Shown: positions 24,163 through 36,306 of the stretch, piece by piece
How positions within the stretch are numbered: position 1 is the first letter of the stretch
Layout: every line of letters begins with the position of its first letter
Assembly (NCBI RefSeq): GCF_947507565.1
Contig: NC_089185.1
Coordinates: 248,001 to 312,000 of the forward strand
Reading direction: 5' to 3'
Length of the DNA: 64,000 bases
DNA from: Oscarella lobularis
Taxonomy: Eukaryota > Porifera > Homoscleromorpha > Homosclerophorida > Oscarellidae
The notes under the pieces: generated by a model
Databases searched by the model: none
Told to the model about the DNA's origin: nothing
Seen by the model: the letters and a program-made list of their open reading frames with translations, nothing else
Translations under genes and position numbers: made by a program

Positions 24163-27100
24163 ATGTCTCGAGCAGGAAAGAACTCCAAAGCGTTACCTCG
24201 CGCTCCATCGGGGGCAAAAGCCGAGTGAGTTACGCGTCGTTGCTCGGTTCGGCATCGCAGTGACCGCGTCTTGCACCGTAGAACGCCGACACCCGCTCCA
24301 ACAGCCGCAGAAGAGCCGACCAAAGTCGCCATATGGCCAGAGTTCAACGAGAACGAACTCGCGTCGGAGAAATGGGTCTGTAGGAATCGTAGAAACGACG
24401 GATTTAGCATTCCTTCTCCCTTAGGACGGCGGTGGAAAAGGAAAGGACAAAAAGGGAACGGTGAGAGAGGAGTCAGTGGGATGTAAACATTTCAGGATCT
24501 GTTTTTCTCGCCTCAGCCCTTTCTAGATCCCGACGGTCCCGTCGCCTTGCCGTTGTCCTTTGCCGACGTCGTCGCCTCCTGGAAGCGACCTGTCGATTTC
24601 ATAACGGACAATGTACGAACGAATTGACGAATTGACGAATTCGCTTACTCGATCAATGTCTCGGTTGCGTCTAGACGCCTGTGGTCGTCAGCGCTGAAAC
24701 AACGCAGGAGGAAAACATCGATTTGGTTTCTCCCAACAGTCACATCATTACCAGCGAAGTCATTTTTGTGTGTGTGAAAATCGAGATAAATCAATGCCGT
24801 TTTTTTTATTTCTAGATGATTCGATGGATTATTTGTCAGGTGACTGCCCTCTGGAAGTTGCCGAGTGCGTTGCCTGGATGGAAAACAGACCAGGGTCCGT
24901 GCTGGAAACCGTGGGATCACATCTATCCTCGACAGAAGGGCCAGACGCTGCCCTATTACAATCCTGGCGGAAAATATTGCGTGAAGTTGTTCTGGATGGT
25001 ACGCTGTCCATCGTGAAAAGATCATATGAATCGTGATTTGTGTTGTTAGGGATTGTGGCGAAAAGTGATCATAGATGACAGTCTGCCTCTTGACACCAAT
25101 GGAAAACTATTGCTCCCTGTAAGTCGACCAAACGAGTTGTGGCTTCCTTTGCTGACAAAAGCCATTCTCAAAGTGGCAGCTTTGGAGTAAGTGATCATAT
25201 CCAAATGCAGCAATTAGTTCAAGCTTTCGTTTTAGCTGTCACAGTGACCTGAGCCCCACGACAGAATTCGGTGACGTTAGCATCATTCACTTGCTGACTG
25301 GCTGGCTTTCCGAACCGATTCCGATCAGGTAATAGAAAAAATCAATTAAAGCTGGGTCTATTAATTCTCTTTTAGATCGGGTCACAAGGATCCCATGTGG
25401 AAACTAATCAAAAGTCATCTACCCAGATGGACACCGCCACTGGACACAGATAACGGTGCGCGGCGCGAAGACGCGCGCATGTTCCACGCGCGATCACATG
25501 TCAATGTTCTAGAGTCTCAAACTCCTTCCTCCGATCCCGCTCCGATCCCGACGACGAAGGATAAAAAGCAGGTAAAAGGACCAGATGCCGCGAAGACGAG
25601 CGGCGGCGGGGAACCGTTACCGTTCAAACGAGAAAACAACGCCGTTCTCGTTTTCGCCGCCTATACGTCCATATCGAGCAACCCTCGTCTCAGCAGCTCC
25701 GACGAACAAGTGAGCGAAAAAAAAAGCGACGACGACGACGATTCCACGTTTAGTTTTTCTAAATTAAATCGAGGTTCACGCGGCCACGTGTCAAAGAGAG
25801 GCCGGATTGTTGCCCGAAATGCCGCACGTCGTTCTCGTCACGCAGACGCGAAAGGAGTCGCTCGAGCAACTGCGTCCGCCCGATCCCGACGCTCTCCTGC
25901 CCAAGTTCGCCTATCTCGGCTTCAAGAGTCGGAGACAGCGTCTGCTCGAGGCCGAAGACATCGCTCGAAAGTTAGCGTCGATCGACGCTCAACTCGTCGA
26001 GATTTCGTCGCCGTTCATCGACCAATCGACGACAAACGGATCGTCGAAGAAATGGATGAAATTTGATCAATTTATTAAATGTTTTACGTACGGTTTTTTT
26101 TTTTCTATCTTGATACAGTACAAAGGCTGTATATTTGTTTTGTTTTTCTAAGGACTCTATACGTTTTTCACAGGCCCTGTGGCTACGAATTCAAACAGGC
26201 CATTCAAGACGTTCGGGTAGGGAAGGGAGAAGATTTGAACCGAGCCTTATAATTTTTTTCTTTTTCAGAATCTCGTCCAAAGTTCCGGTGGACTGAAAAA
26301 GGAGAAAGGTCAATCGACAACAAATTTAGCAGGCAGCGGAAACTACAGCATTCATCCTCGAGTGAGTCCATTTATATACATACATAATATTTTTGATTTT
26401 ATATGCTAGGCATCTCTGGTCGGGCCAAACGGAACCTTATCGAATTTGCTATGTGAGTATAACAACGAGAGACGAGGACTTTTCGCTTGGAACTCCTACT
26501 TAGGCGTCGACAGCCTCAAACCCATTGAAATCATCCTCAACTTTTCCGTCATACCTCGTTGGCCGTACGGCGGGAATTCAAATAAAAAAGTCGACGTCGG
26601 AAGACCGGAAAGTGCTCAAGGAGAGCCGAATCCAACGGGAACTGAGATCGAAACGGCGTCGGAGGACGCGAAACCGGGCCTAGTTATCGTCGAGGAATAC
26701 ATGTGGGACACGCTTGTCACGGGGCAGCCTCTGCTTAAAATTAAGACGACTGGAACTAAAGCGGCGGCTCTGTGCATGCCACCCGGGTAAGGGCGTCGTT
26801 CTATTGTAGCGAACCACAGATGAACGGTGAATGCCAAATCTTAGACGGCATTTGGTACGATTCAACACGTCGGCTCCGATTGCCTATCATTTAGAATTCT
26901 GGTCTCTCGCTAAGTTTTCCTACGCGGAGGAAGACGAAGTGTTGAACGAGCTGACAAAGGTGATTGGCTAATTTATTTTAATTAATTAAAAAAGTAGTTC
27001 TTCTTATGTATAAAAAATCTGCAGGAGAGTCTTCGGTACAGAGCCCACGCTCTAAACGTTCTCGGCACCGTAGCGACGGTCGTCGATATGTTCGACGACG

Positions 27101-29079
27101 TCGAAGCTTGGCGCGAAGCTTTCTACAGTCAGGGTCTCGGACACAGAGGACGCGATCTGACAGCCTATCACTGCAGAGTAAGATACATAAAAGAGTCGCG
27201 CTTTTTTTTTTGTGCGAAAGGGGGGGGACGCGTCTTTAGCTTTTGTACGCGTCTCTCTTGCACACGCTCAAAACGTGTTTGGGCGATGCGCTGACGAAAG
27301 ATCTAGCGCTTTCTTGGAAGGCGTTCGCTCAGGAGGGACTTCGCGTTTTCTTGCAAGGCATGGAAAAAGATTCGCCAAAAGGTTTTTAGAGAAACCACTT
27401 ATCATATAACGACGGGCGAGTGTTTTTTTGTTATTTTCTCGAAGGCGTTACCGACTTCGATAAGTTGAATTTCAACGACATGAACGATTTCTTTCGACGA
27501 AAAGAACGTAGGTGCGTCGAGTTCGGCGTTCGTTGTGTTTTCACCGTCGATTTTAGCGCAACAAATTCCGGAAAATTGGATCGATAAGGAAGCGAGTGAC
27601 GTCGAAATATCAGCGAGCGTAAAAATTCAAGCCACATTTCGTGCCTATTGGCAACGAAAACTTTGGAAAACTGTCACTCAGGGTACCGGCCCTAGTAACG
27701 ATCGTTTTCTCGATTTTCATTTTAGCCGTAGGCTCGCCGGAGCACGAGAAAGCGAAAGAGTTGCTTGCGAGTTCACTCGAAGTCATCAAAGCGAACGTGG
27801 AACTCGTTGCCATGACGCTCTTTCATACCATGTTCAAAATGGATCCCCAGCTGCTCAACAAATTCCCTTTCAAAGACGACGAATGGTCGCGCGCCGTATT
27901 CGAAGATCACGAGCGACAATACAAAGAGCAACCGGCCAAATCGTGGTTCATCATGTTCAGGTGAAGAAAAGAAATAAAATAAATACGTAGAGTGGATTAA
28001 TGATTTATTTAGAGAAACGTTTTTCGTGCGCAATCACGGCTTACTGATCGTTCCTCACGTCTACTCGTCCGTTCCCGTCTGCTCGCTGCACGTTTTCAAC
28101 AACGACACGCTCGAAGAGACGCGGCGCGTCTTCGATCGCGTCATGCCGCAAGTCTACACGAAGAACAAGGTCTAGACGACGTTTTTTTAAAAAAAATAAT
28201 TTATTGGGGTCGTTGTGGCGTTCGCAGAGAGGCTATACGTTCGTCGTCGAAGGTCGCACGCTCGACGAAGCGATTCCGGCCGGAAAGTGTCGTCTCCGAT
28301 TGATCGGAACCGAGGAGAAACTTCTTCGTTTGAAAACGAAGAAAACGCCGACGACTCCGCAATTTAATACGGACGAAGTGAAGGAATACTATTTGCCGCG
28401 AAAGGATTACGTCTTCTTTCGAAAACGAATCAAAGTCAAGGAGGACGTTCAAGTGAGCTTCGAAATAACGACGTCAAAACCGAAGGCGATCGTCAAACTC
28501 GAGGTTTGTGGAAAAAAGACTGAAAGTTGATCAAGCGATATATCGATTGCCGCGCATATGTACAGATCTTAGACACGTACGACGACGTCGAAAAAGTGAT
28601 CGCCTGCGGACGCGGAATGGGTCACGCCGTTATTCCGGCGTTCGCGTTTCTACGAGACGGCGAACGCAACGAGGCCGATTCCGATTGGGACGTCAACGAC
28701 GACGACGACGTCGAGAGCATCGTATCGCGTCGTGCGTCGCCGACTATGACGTCGAGGATGGCACGGTCGCGAGCTGGCGGCTCGCGAGCCGGATCCAGAG
28801 TCGGAAGTCGAAGAGGTAGAATTGTTTAAAATTTTCACGCGTTTTTTTTTGAGGGGAGGAATTTCGTTGCAGCGTCGGTTTTGAGTTTTATTCCGGAATC
28901 CGACGAGAATCGAAGCAGTCGGCGCTCGCGAGCGCCGTCAGTGGTACGCGTCAAAAAAGCAACTGCGTTCATTTTTTCTTATTGAGACTTTGAACAGGAC
29001 GAAGGAACTGCACTAGAAGTAACTACCAAAGAATCGGAAGATGCTCGACCTCCGACGGAGGCCAGTGAGGAGCCGCACC

Positions 29080-29110
<31 letters not shown>

Positions 29111-30609
29111 AGAAGACGACCTTTTTGGTCCGTCGACGAACATGCACGAAATCGTTCAGCCGACAGTATTAATATTATATACGCGTCGTCAATTTAGTGA
29201 CGTTTTCGTGTTGCAGAATCATAGGTACGTTCTGCAAGGTACCGTGTTGCGCGATAGTTGGGACGTGAAAGAGAGCGCTGTGGCCTTTGTCAAATTGCAA
29301 CGCGCCGGACAGATGAGACAAAAGGCGAAGATCTCGCAGACCCATGGCCACGATAAGGAGAAAGACGGTGAGAGATTTCCTAGCTCTTTTGCGTACGAAA
29401 TTGCAATGCAATTTTGTAGCTTCTCGTGCTCCGACGGCGGCAGAACGCTCCACTTCGGCGGCTAGCAAACGCGGCAAGTCGAAAGTATGGAGCAAACTGG
29501 CGGGATCAAAAGCGGCTTCGGCGACCGGAAAACGCGTAAAGAAGCTTCACTAATTTCAGTGTCAAACCAGTCTCTATTTTTTCTTGTAGGATATTGAACC
29601 AAACGTGGCTCATTGGACGTTGAGAATTGTGACGGAGGACGAACAAAAGGCACGTGGTTAATCTTTAAAAAAGAGGCGTCTTTTCGATCAATTCCTTGCA
29701 GAACTGGATACACGTGGCTAAAGACACGGAAAAAGAGGACGCCATCAATGCGATGAAACAAGCGTGGGAAGCAGCAGAACCCGGCAGAGCAGCAAAAGTA
29801 AAAATGCTCCGTCTTTAATTAACCGATCGTATGATAGCACTCTTAGGCCAAAATGACGAGAGAAAAATTTCTAAAAGAACGAGATCCAACTTTTGAATTT
29901 CAGAAAATAGACGAAACGTCGCCTTCGGACGGTGCACCGCGCTCTTCTCCATCAATAAACCGCTTTGAATCATTCTCGATTTAGATACGAAAAGCGTGGC
30001 GTCGTCCGAAGACGGCGGCGCGTCCGCCTCCTCGTCGGTGATCCGTCTCCAACGCAGCTCGACCCACTTGGATCCCGCAGCGATCGCGGCGGCGTCGAGT
30101 CGTCGCGTCTCGACTTCCGACGTGACCGACTTCTTTTCTCGTCGTCCACTCCGCCAACACGACTATAGCCGATTCACGCGCAAGGCGACCGCCGACGTCA
30201 CCGTGATGCTCGACGACGAGGAAATCAAACGACGTCACTCCAAAGTGCGAGACGATCTCGAACGCTACAAGGCGATTCGGGAATGCGTGCTCGAGGCGCG
30301 GGAACGCGATCGAGTCGCGCGGAATCAGGCTAAGATCATTCAATTGGAAACGGCTCAGCGAATGCAGGTGAGACGATAGGGTATATATAAGTGGGTTTCT
30401 TTTGTAGCTCTGCTCCTCCTAAGGCTGCCGTCGACGAAGCGCGGAGCCGTATCACCGCTCTAAGAGAGTCGTATCGGAAAAAGTGTCAGGCTGAGGCGGC
30501 TGTTCCTGACTCGACGCCCGCTACTCCGGTGCCGGTGCCGGTAGCCGAAGAAAAGGGCAAGCGGGGAAAGTCGCCGGCAAAATCCGCGAGTAAGAAAGGA
30601 CGCAAATAA
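24163..30609 (+). CDS. ADGB: Androglobin paralogue 2
   Basis: Same domain order as paralogue 1. Start MSRAGKNSKALPR, then VAIWPEFNENELASEKW, DPDGPVALPLSF..ASWKRP, calpain-like segments MIRWIICQ, KPWDHIYPRQKG, NPGGKYCVKLFWM, FGDVSIIHLLTGW. The permuted globin has ESLRYRAHALNVLG and TAYHC, an IQ motif SVKIQATFRAYWQRKLWK (about 27616-27670), then FKMDPQLLNKFPFKDDEW and QPAKSWFIMFR. A (GAC)n tract at about 29083-29112 encodes poly-Asp before DEEDDLF-like acidic residues, absent from paralogue 1. The tail (REERDRVARNQAK.., then Lys-rich) is coiled coil, stop TAA 30607-30609. Intron positions match paralogue 1, so the pair arose by tandem duplication of an intron-bearing gene. Probably axonemal. 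Confidence 0.9.
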
Positions 30610-30706
30610 GAAAAGGATTGATTGGTAATGAAATTTTCCCAATGCAACCCACGCATATTATTCTTCCAAAATATATCCATGCGATTAAATAGTAAGCAAT
30701 GTTTGA

Positions 30707-32746
30707 TTACAAAGACTCTAGGAAGGGTTTGAGAGACGCTTTGGTGCCGAGTTGATCAAGAAGCTTGCTATTCACTTCTCGAATTCTGTAAGAAGAAAAT
30801 ATGACGAGGGCGGATAGGTAAGCAAAGAGTAAACCTGTTAGCTGTAAGTTTAAGAAGCAGTCTTTTGTATCTCGGTGTTAGGTTGTGACTCTCCAGTATA
30901 GCCTAGTGCAGTCAGCGTACGTCAATCGTCTTTTTCCCCCGCGCAAATGCCAGCTTACCGCGTGCACCATGATGCCAAAGAAAAACCCGTAAATCAAGGC
31001 GTCGGCGTAGTAGAAAGGCGACGGTAGTTTGCCCTTATGAACGGCTACGGCGTAGGCGAACTTCAAGTAAGAGAGAATGAGGAAAAAATTCGACATGTGC
31101 CCAAATTAATTTACTTCTATTGCTTTCGTTGCAGAATACAAAGAGACGGCCGAACTACGAACGAAAAACATGGAAAGACCAGAAATGCAGCCTGAGAGAG
31201 AGAAAAGACCGAGATACTGTAGGTAAGCAAATAACGGTAGAAATAGAAAGGCACTTGCCTGCAAGAGCAGATGCCTTTGATACACTAAGACGTAACACAG
31301 ACCTTAGCACGTAGAAAATCAACTAGAAAAGTTGAGCTGACAGTCTCCTCTCCCTCCTTTTTAAAAACTCACTCTGTAGCCACAATTGAAACTTCCTAGA
31401 AAGCACCCCATTCGAAAATTCCACCAACTAAACAAATACCCTTTCAAGAGGCCTAGGAGAAATCGTAATTAGTTGAAACGCTATATTATTTGCGCGCACG
31501 AGGATTAAACAATATTTTTGATAAACTTCCGGCCAATGAGAAGGCAGCTGTAATCAAGTATCCGAGCACAAAGCCAGAACAACCGGTCTAAACAGTTACA
31601 TAAGCCCTATATATAGACACGTCAAAAAATTAAGCTCACATTCACGCTGTTAAGAATAGTTGAGACTATTGAGCTAGGCCTGGTTTGACAATGCTGTGAG
31701 ACCCTACTTTCGTTGAAATGATCATACCTTTGCGTGGACCATTGAGGGGGAATAGTAGGGAGTGGCAGATATGCTCGAACGAGACGCACAACTCGCATCG
31801 CCACGTTTTTGACGTCGACATACGACGTGGGCTCAACGAAAAGTCTGCAAGCAAAATAAATAAATAATGAAGTTTAATATGCCCCCCTTTTTCATACTGA
31901 CTTGAATACTCGATCTTCGGCCTCTCTCAGCGACGGATTCGTTCTTAACAATAAGAAAACGTTAACTAAAATATTAAGAGTGAATACAGCTCACTTGGAC
32001 AGATACATGAGTGAGCCCATTGCCAAGCAAAACATCCAAACCTGCATAAAAGCCCTTAGAGAATCTCTCCCCTCTATCTCTCTCAATCAAACTCCTTACG
32101 TCTCCGCACGGAATCGAACGTGCAAACCCTCGAAATTTAAGCATTCGAAACAGAGTATCAATTCCCTAAATTAATGAATTCCCCAGTGTTTTAGTTGACC
32201 TCAATCCCTACCATATTTGCGACATAGAACGCCAAAAGACCGCGCCTAGTGAAACATAATCGACTCCGTAAATCTCCCCCGGAAAAAAATCGCACTACCG
32301 GCTCTTTCGTTCGACTAGCAGTGCTAGAAAGGATCCGATGAAGTTAGGCAGAAACGCGGCCGTCGCGGTGTAGTAGCATCCCAAAAGTCGTCTAAGCGAC
32401 TTGTTCGACTTAATGAACTAATTAACGCAGTACAAGGAAACCTTAGTGCGCAGTGAAACAGGACCATATTCGCTCCGTTAGCTGATAGGAACATAGAGGA
32501 GCGTATAGCTTCAACTAGTGCCTTGCGTGCCGTCTTTCGTCGCCATATAGCTCCGATCTGTACCGAAACGCGTTAGCGTATCGTAGACTCTCGCTAGTTT
32601 TGAGCTGACTAGATAAAACGGCAAGTAGAGTCGCAGTCCTTCGACGAATGCGTGAACTCCTATTTCGGACGCCGTATTGAGACACGAGGGCGACCACGGG
32701 TGACCGGCTTCGTGGCACGTCGCCGTCAATTTTGAAAATACGGTCA
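30707..32746 (-). CDS. TMEM135: TMEM135 homologue (Tim17-related multi-pass membrane protein)
   Basis: Membrane protein of mitochondria and peroxisomes linked to lipid handling and organelle fission. Exon 1 (32564-32746) begins MTVFSKLTATCHEAGHPW and continues LRLYLPFYLVSSKLAR. Further exons on the minus strand: about 32306-32400 (LPNFIGSFLALLVERKSR), 32213-32249 (RGLLAFYVANM), about 31993-32057 (FCLAMGSLMYLS), about 31500-31600 (GFVLGYLITAAFSL), about 31370-31430 (GCFLGSFNCGYR), about 31135-31200 (GCISGLSMFFVRSS), 30959-about 31060 (YADALIYGFFFGIMVHA), 30835-30902 and 30707-30785 (LLDQLGTKASLKPF). These fall in the same order as vertebrate TMEM135. The exon near 31630-31860 (Cys-rich region) was not resolved. 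Confidence 0.85.
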
Positions 32747-33062
32747 TTATAGGGTCGATCGTATGATGCGCAGAAAACTGTGCGCAGATATGTATATAGC
32801 ACGTGCTCACGTGCACAGGCGAAGTCCTTCCCCCCGCACGCTTCGATTTTTGCATGAAGCTGCAAGAATGCACGACCGACGTTTACTTTACGTTGCATAT
32901 TCAAATAGGACAGAGTCTACCGAACCAAAAAACGAGAAGGAACTCGTCTTTCTTTCCTAACGCTCACTACACAACTAAAATCGAATTGTGGATGAAGCCT
33001 TCGGTCGTGCGGGGCTTAATAGAATGAAGTTGCTCGTTTTGTCTGTCTTCCCTTTTCTTTTT
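32747..33062. other. 316-base intergenic spacer
   Basis: Lies between the start of TMEM135 and the stop of the Frizzled gene, both on the minus strand. It must hold the TMEM135 promoter and the Frizzled 3' untranslated region. I see no gene, repeat or clear motif in it. Confidence 0.5.
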
Positions 33063-34784
33063 TTAGACCGTGGTTTCGTTGCGTCGATCCTTGCCGTTGT
33101 GCGACCCAATGCATCCGAACGTCGTCACGATGAACGATCGCCACGTGGACAACGTTTTTCCCGACCATATCCACATACCGGACGTAACGCCAACAATGAG
33201 CGACATGAGAATCTTGATATAGAAGACGGCCGGCTGCGCTCGGAGACACGATTGCGTGTTCGGATCGCAGTATTCGAATTCGATGTCCTTGAGGTCTTTG
33301 ATCTCTTTGTACTGGAACCAGTCGGGATAGGTGTAGGGATGCCACTGCTGTCGGGCGAAATATTCGTAGAAGTAACAGCCAATGACGATCGTCGCCGGAA
33401 CGGTGTAGAGAACGGAAAAGACGCCGATTCGAATCATGAGCTTTTCGAGTTTGTCGCTGCGCGTCGGATCGCTCTTGATCACTTCGCGAATTCGAAAGAG
33501 CGCCGCGAATCCGGCGATGATAAACGTCGTGCCGATAACGAGAAAGAGCGAGAGCGGCGCAATAACAAAACCGGCCATCGCGTTGACGTCCTGCGCGCCG
33601 ACGAAGCAAATGCGCGTCAATTCGTCGCCGTCGACTTTCTGAAGAATGAGCGCGATGATAGTCATGATGAGCGGCAAGATCCAAGCGACGAGATGATAAT
33701 AGAGCGCCACGTTCTCTATGGCCTCGTTGCTCCACTTCATCCCGGCGGCAAGAAACCAAGTAAAAGTGAGAACGACCCACCAAATGGACGCGGCCATCAT
33801 GGAGAAATAGAGTACCATGAAGGTGGCCGTGCAGCCGGGATGATTGGCGTCGCCTTTGATTAGTATTCCTGCTTCATTGTCGCAGGCGATATTCTCCTCG
33901 CCCGACGCGAGTCGCGCGATGAAGCCGATCGAAAAGACGCAATAGCAGCAGGCCAAATAGATGATAGGCCGTTCGGGATAGTGAAAGCGGTCGCGATCGA
34001 TTGCGAACGTCAGACAAGTGAAGAGAGTCGAGAGAAAGCAGAGTATCGCCCAAACGCCGAGCCAATACTTGGCAAATTCGATATCCGTCTCTTTGAAATA
34101 GTAACCGGACGGCACGTCGGTCGCCGACTTGTTGTACTTGCAGTCGACGCAGTAGAACGGATCCGAACGCGCCGGTTCGCTGTTCTCGTAGTAGCGCCAG
34201 CAATTCGACTTGGCGCTACCAGAACTGTTTCTAATGAACGCCGTCACTTCGGGGCCGGGCGTCGTGACGGTGAAGTTGGGCCGCAAGCCTAAGTCGACGG
34301 CGTATTGCGTCGCGTTGTCGAAGCAGACGACGTTATCGCCGTTCACCTCGTTCTCGTCCGGCAACTCGTTGCAACTCAACGCCGTCGGCCAAAGAACGCC
34401 GAAGTTTCGCACCGTTCGCTCGCAACCTTTTCGAACGCGCTCGCACATTTGACGACACGGCGGCAACGTTCGCTTTTCTTCATTCTCGACGGGCGTTTCG
34501 ATGCAGATTGGCAAGAAAGTGGCGCAGACCATGAAACGAAGTTCGGGCGAACAGCCGTATTGAATGAGCGGAATGTACGTGCTGATTTCGAGGCCGGCTT
34601 CTTGAAGAGTGCGGTGTCCAAAGCGATTGGGAAGAAGGGTTCTATTGTAGCCGATGCCCGCGCAGGTGTCCACGTCCGATTGGAAGCATCGCGCTTCGCG
34701 CACCCACACCGGCACGGCCTCAAAAGATTCGGTATGACGAAAGAGGGCGGCAAGCGCCGCGATTAGGAGCGCTGACAGTGCCAT
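33063..34784 (-). CDS. FZD: Frizzled Wnt receptor
   Basis: Seven-pass Wnt receptor at the cell surface. About 573 residues in one exon. A signal peptide (MALSALLIAALAAL) precedes the cysteine-rich domain (CAGIGYNRTLLPN, YGCSPELRFMVCATFLPIC, PPCRQMCERVRKGC), which binds Wnt. Seven hydrophobic helices follow. The cytoplasmic tail has KTLSTW, the KTxxxW motif that binds the Dishevelled PDZ domain, and ends ETTV, a class I PDZ ligand. The subgroup is not clear by eye. The start is taken at the ATG before the signal peptide, as the longer frame begins with a non-ATG codon. Lack of introns is common in Frizzled genes. The 5' end faces a small coiled-coil gene about 215 bases away. Confidence 0.95.
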   Translation of the reverse strand: MALSALLIAALAALFRHTESFEAVPVWVREARCFQSDVDTCAGIGYNRTLLPNRFGHRTLQEAGLEISTYIPLIQYGCSPELRFMVCATFLPICIETPVENEEKRTLPPCRQMCERVRKGCERTVRNFGVLWPTALSCNELPDENEVNGDNVVCFDNATQYAVDLGLRPNFTVTTPGPEVTAFIRNSSGSAKSNCWRYYENSEPARSDPFYCVDCKYNKSATDVPSGYYFKETDIEFAKYWLGVWAILCFLSTLFTCLTFAIDRDRFHYPERPIIYLACCYCVFSIGFIARLASGEENIACDNEAGILIKGDANHPGCTATFMVLYFSMMAASIWWVVLTFTWFLAAGMKWSNEAIENVALYYHLVAWILPLIMTIIALILQKVDGDELTRICFVGAQDVNAMAGFVIAPLSLFLVIGTTFIIAGFAALFRIREVIKSDPTRSDKLEKLMIRIGVFSVLYTVPATIVIGCYFYEYFARQQWHPYTYPDWFQYKEIKDLKDIEFEYCDPNTQSCLRAQPAVFYIKILMSLIVGVTSGMWIWSGKTLSTWRSFIVTTFGCIGSHNGKDRRNETTV

Positions 34785-35000
34785 GACGGGAGACGGAGAG
34801 AAACTCGGGAACAAGAGCGGGAGGTCGTCACTGTTTACCGTGAACGCGTGCCAATGCCACGGCGCGAGTCTACGATCCTGTTACGACCAATTACAAGCGC
34901 TTAAACTAATTATGCATGCGCTTTATTCGTTCCCATTGGTCAGTCCTAATGGAGGACTGACTTTGCCGCGCCTCGCAATTGATATCAAGTCGAATCAAGC

Positions 35001-36306
35001 ATGGCGACTCCCGACTTTTGGAAAGCCGTTCGCGAGCTCTGGACGAAAGATTCGGGTCCGAAGAAGTACGGAATCGTATGGTAAGACGCAGAATAAGCCT
35101 AGGAGGCTCGCACGCGCGACCAATCGCCTTCCTTTCGCCCGTATTCTAATGCTCTCCGCAAAGCCATTCGCGAACCCCTAATCCATTTATCGACACATTG
35201 CGAAGGCTAGACAAAAGTCGACGGCATCTTCGCTCGCCTGACATCGTTAGCTAATTCCAATTCCACGCATATCGCGAAACGCATTCAGTTTTCTTCCCTT
35301 TCGATCTCCGTCGCGCGTAAAAGGCGAAAACGCCACTAATAACGCCCCTACATTCGATCCCACTTCCTCTTACGCACAGGCACATCTTTAATGCTTCTAT
35401 TTGTCTTCTGCCCGCGGCTCTTGTGTGGTGGAAACTGAGCGGAGTCAGACGAACTAAGGAAACGGTGGGTTAGAGGGTAGGGCGCAATTTTTTTTTCTCT
35501 CTGTCTGTCGTCTTCCCGTCGCCTTGTGGCCGTGTGCGGTTTTGTCTTTCGCCAGATGGACGCGACTTTTATGAGATTAGTAGAGAATCAGGTTGGAAGT
35601 TTTGTCTCGTTATGATAGAGAAAGGCGCGTATGCGATAAAAGTCTTGAAAAAAAAAAGAGGGGCGGAACCGATCGTTTCCTCCCCTCGTTTCCCCCTATA
35701 AATGTAGTCCTTGTATTTGCTTGCGAGCTCGTCTCCAGGCGTTCAGGGGCTATATTTGTACCGGAACGGCCCATAACCTCTAGGTGGTCTCTCCCCGGAG
35801 AGAGAAGTCGTACAAGTCTCTGTCTGTTGGCTCCAGAGCGCAATACATATATAAATATTTTGTTTTAATAGTTGCGTTTTTTAGGTGAGACGAGACGCTT
35901 CCGTTCGGCAGGCAAAGGAAGCCGAGACAGAGCTCCTATTCAAGGCGGATGCCGTGGAGACGTCAGCGCGTCTTCGCCAACGACTTGAGTAAGTATTTCA
36001 ACAAGGGGTGACAGACTGTCATATTTGGGCGTGGAATGTCCGGAATGGAAATCCTCTTCTCCCATTTCGGGCTTTCCATCTATCGTTTTCGCGTGGGAGA
36101 TGCATTTGCCCCATGGCTCTTTTAGTTAGGCATTCTTTCGATACCACAAGTGCGCGTGGGCTCCGACGTGTTGTTGATGCCATGGGGACCTTTGTTTACT
36201 GTATAGAATGCTCGAGCAGAAAGTGATTCGACTCCAGGAAGAGGCGAACCGTGCTCGAGTCGCGGCGGAAAAGAAAACGACGGAAACGGCGCGGAAAGAA
36301 AAATAG
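35001..36306 (+). CDS. Unrecognised small membrane/coiled-coil protein
   Basis: Five exons: 35001-35080, 35380-35464, 35556-35591, 35885-35988, 36207-36306. Spliced in frame they give about 134 residues: MATPDFWKAVRELW at the N-terminus, one hydrophobic helix (FNASICLLPAALVWW), then a long charged helix rich in Ala, Arg, Glu and Lys (RQAKEAETELLFKAD, EANRARVAAEKK), stop TAG 36304-36306. One membrane anchor followed by a coiled coil suggests an organelle-tethered scaffold. I do not know the family. All introns are GT-AG, but longer (91-299 bases) than in neighbouring genes. Confidence 0.65.

Noticed and set aside
32094-32160. tRNA-like T-arm on the minus strand (GCACG-TTCGATT-CCGTGC)
   Set aside because: The stem-loop is good, but no matching acceptor stem, D-arm or valid anticodon arm could be folded. 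At best a degraded tRNA-derived repeat within a TMEM135 intron.
32988-33863. Plus-strand frame of 291 residues, rich in charged residues
   Set aside because: Antisense to Frizzled and without a family signature.
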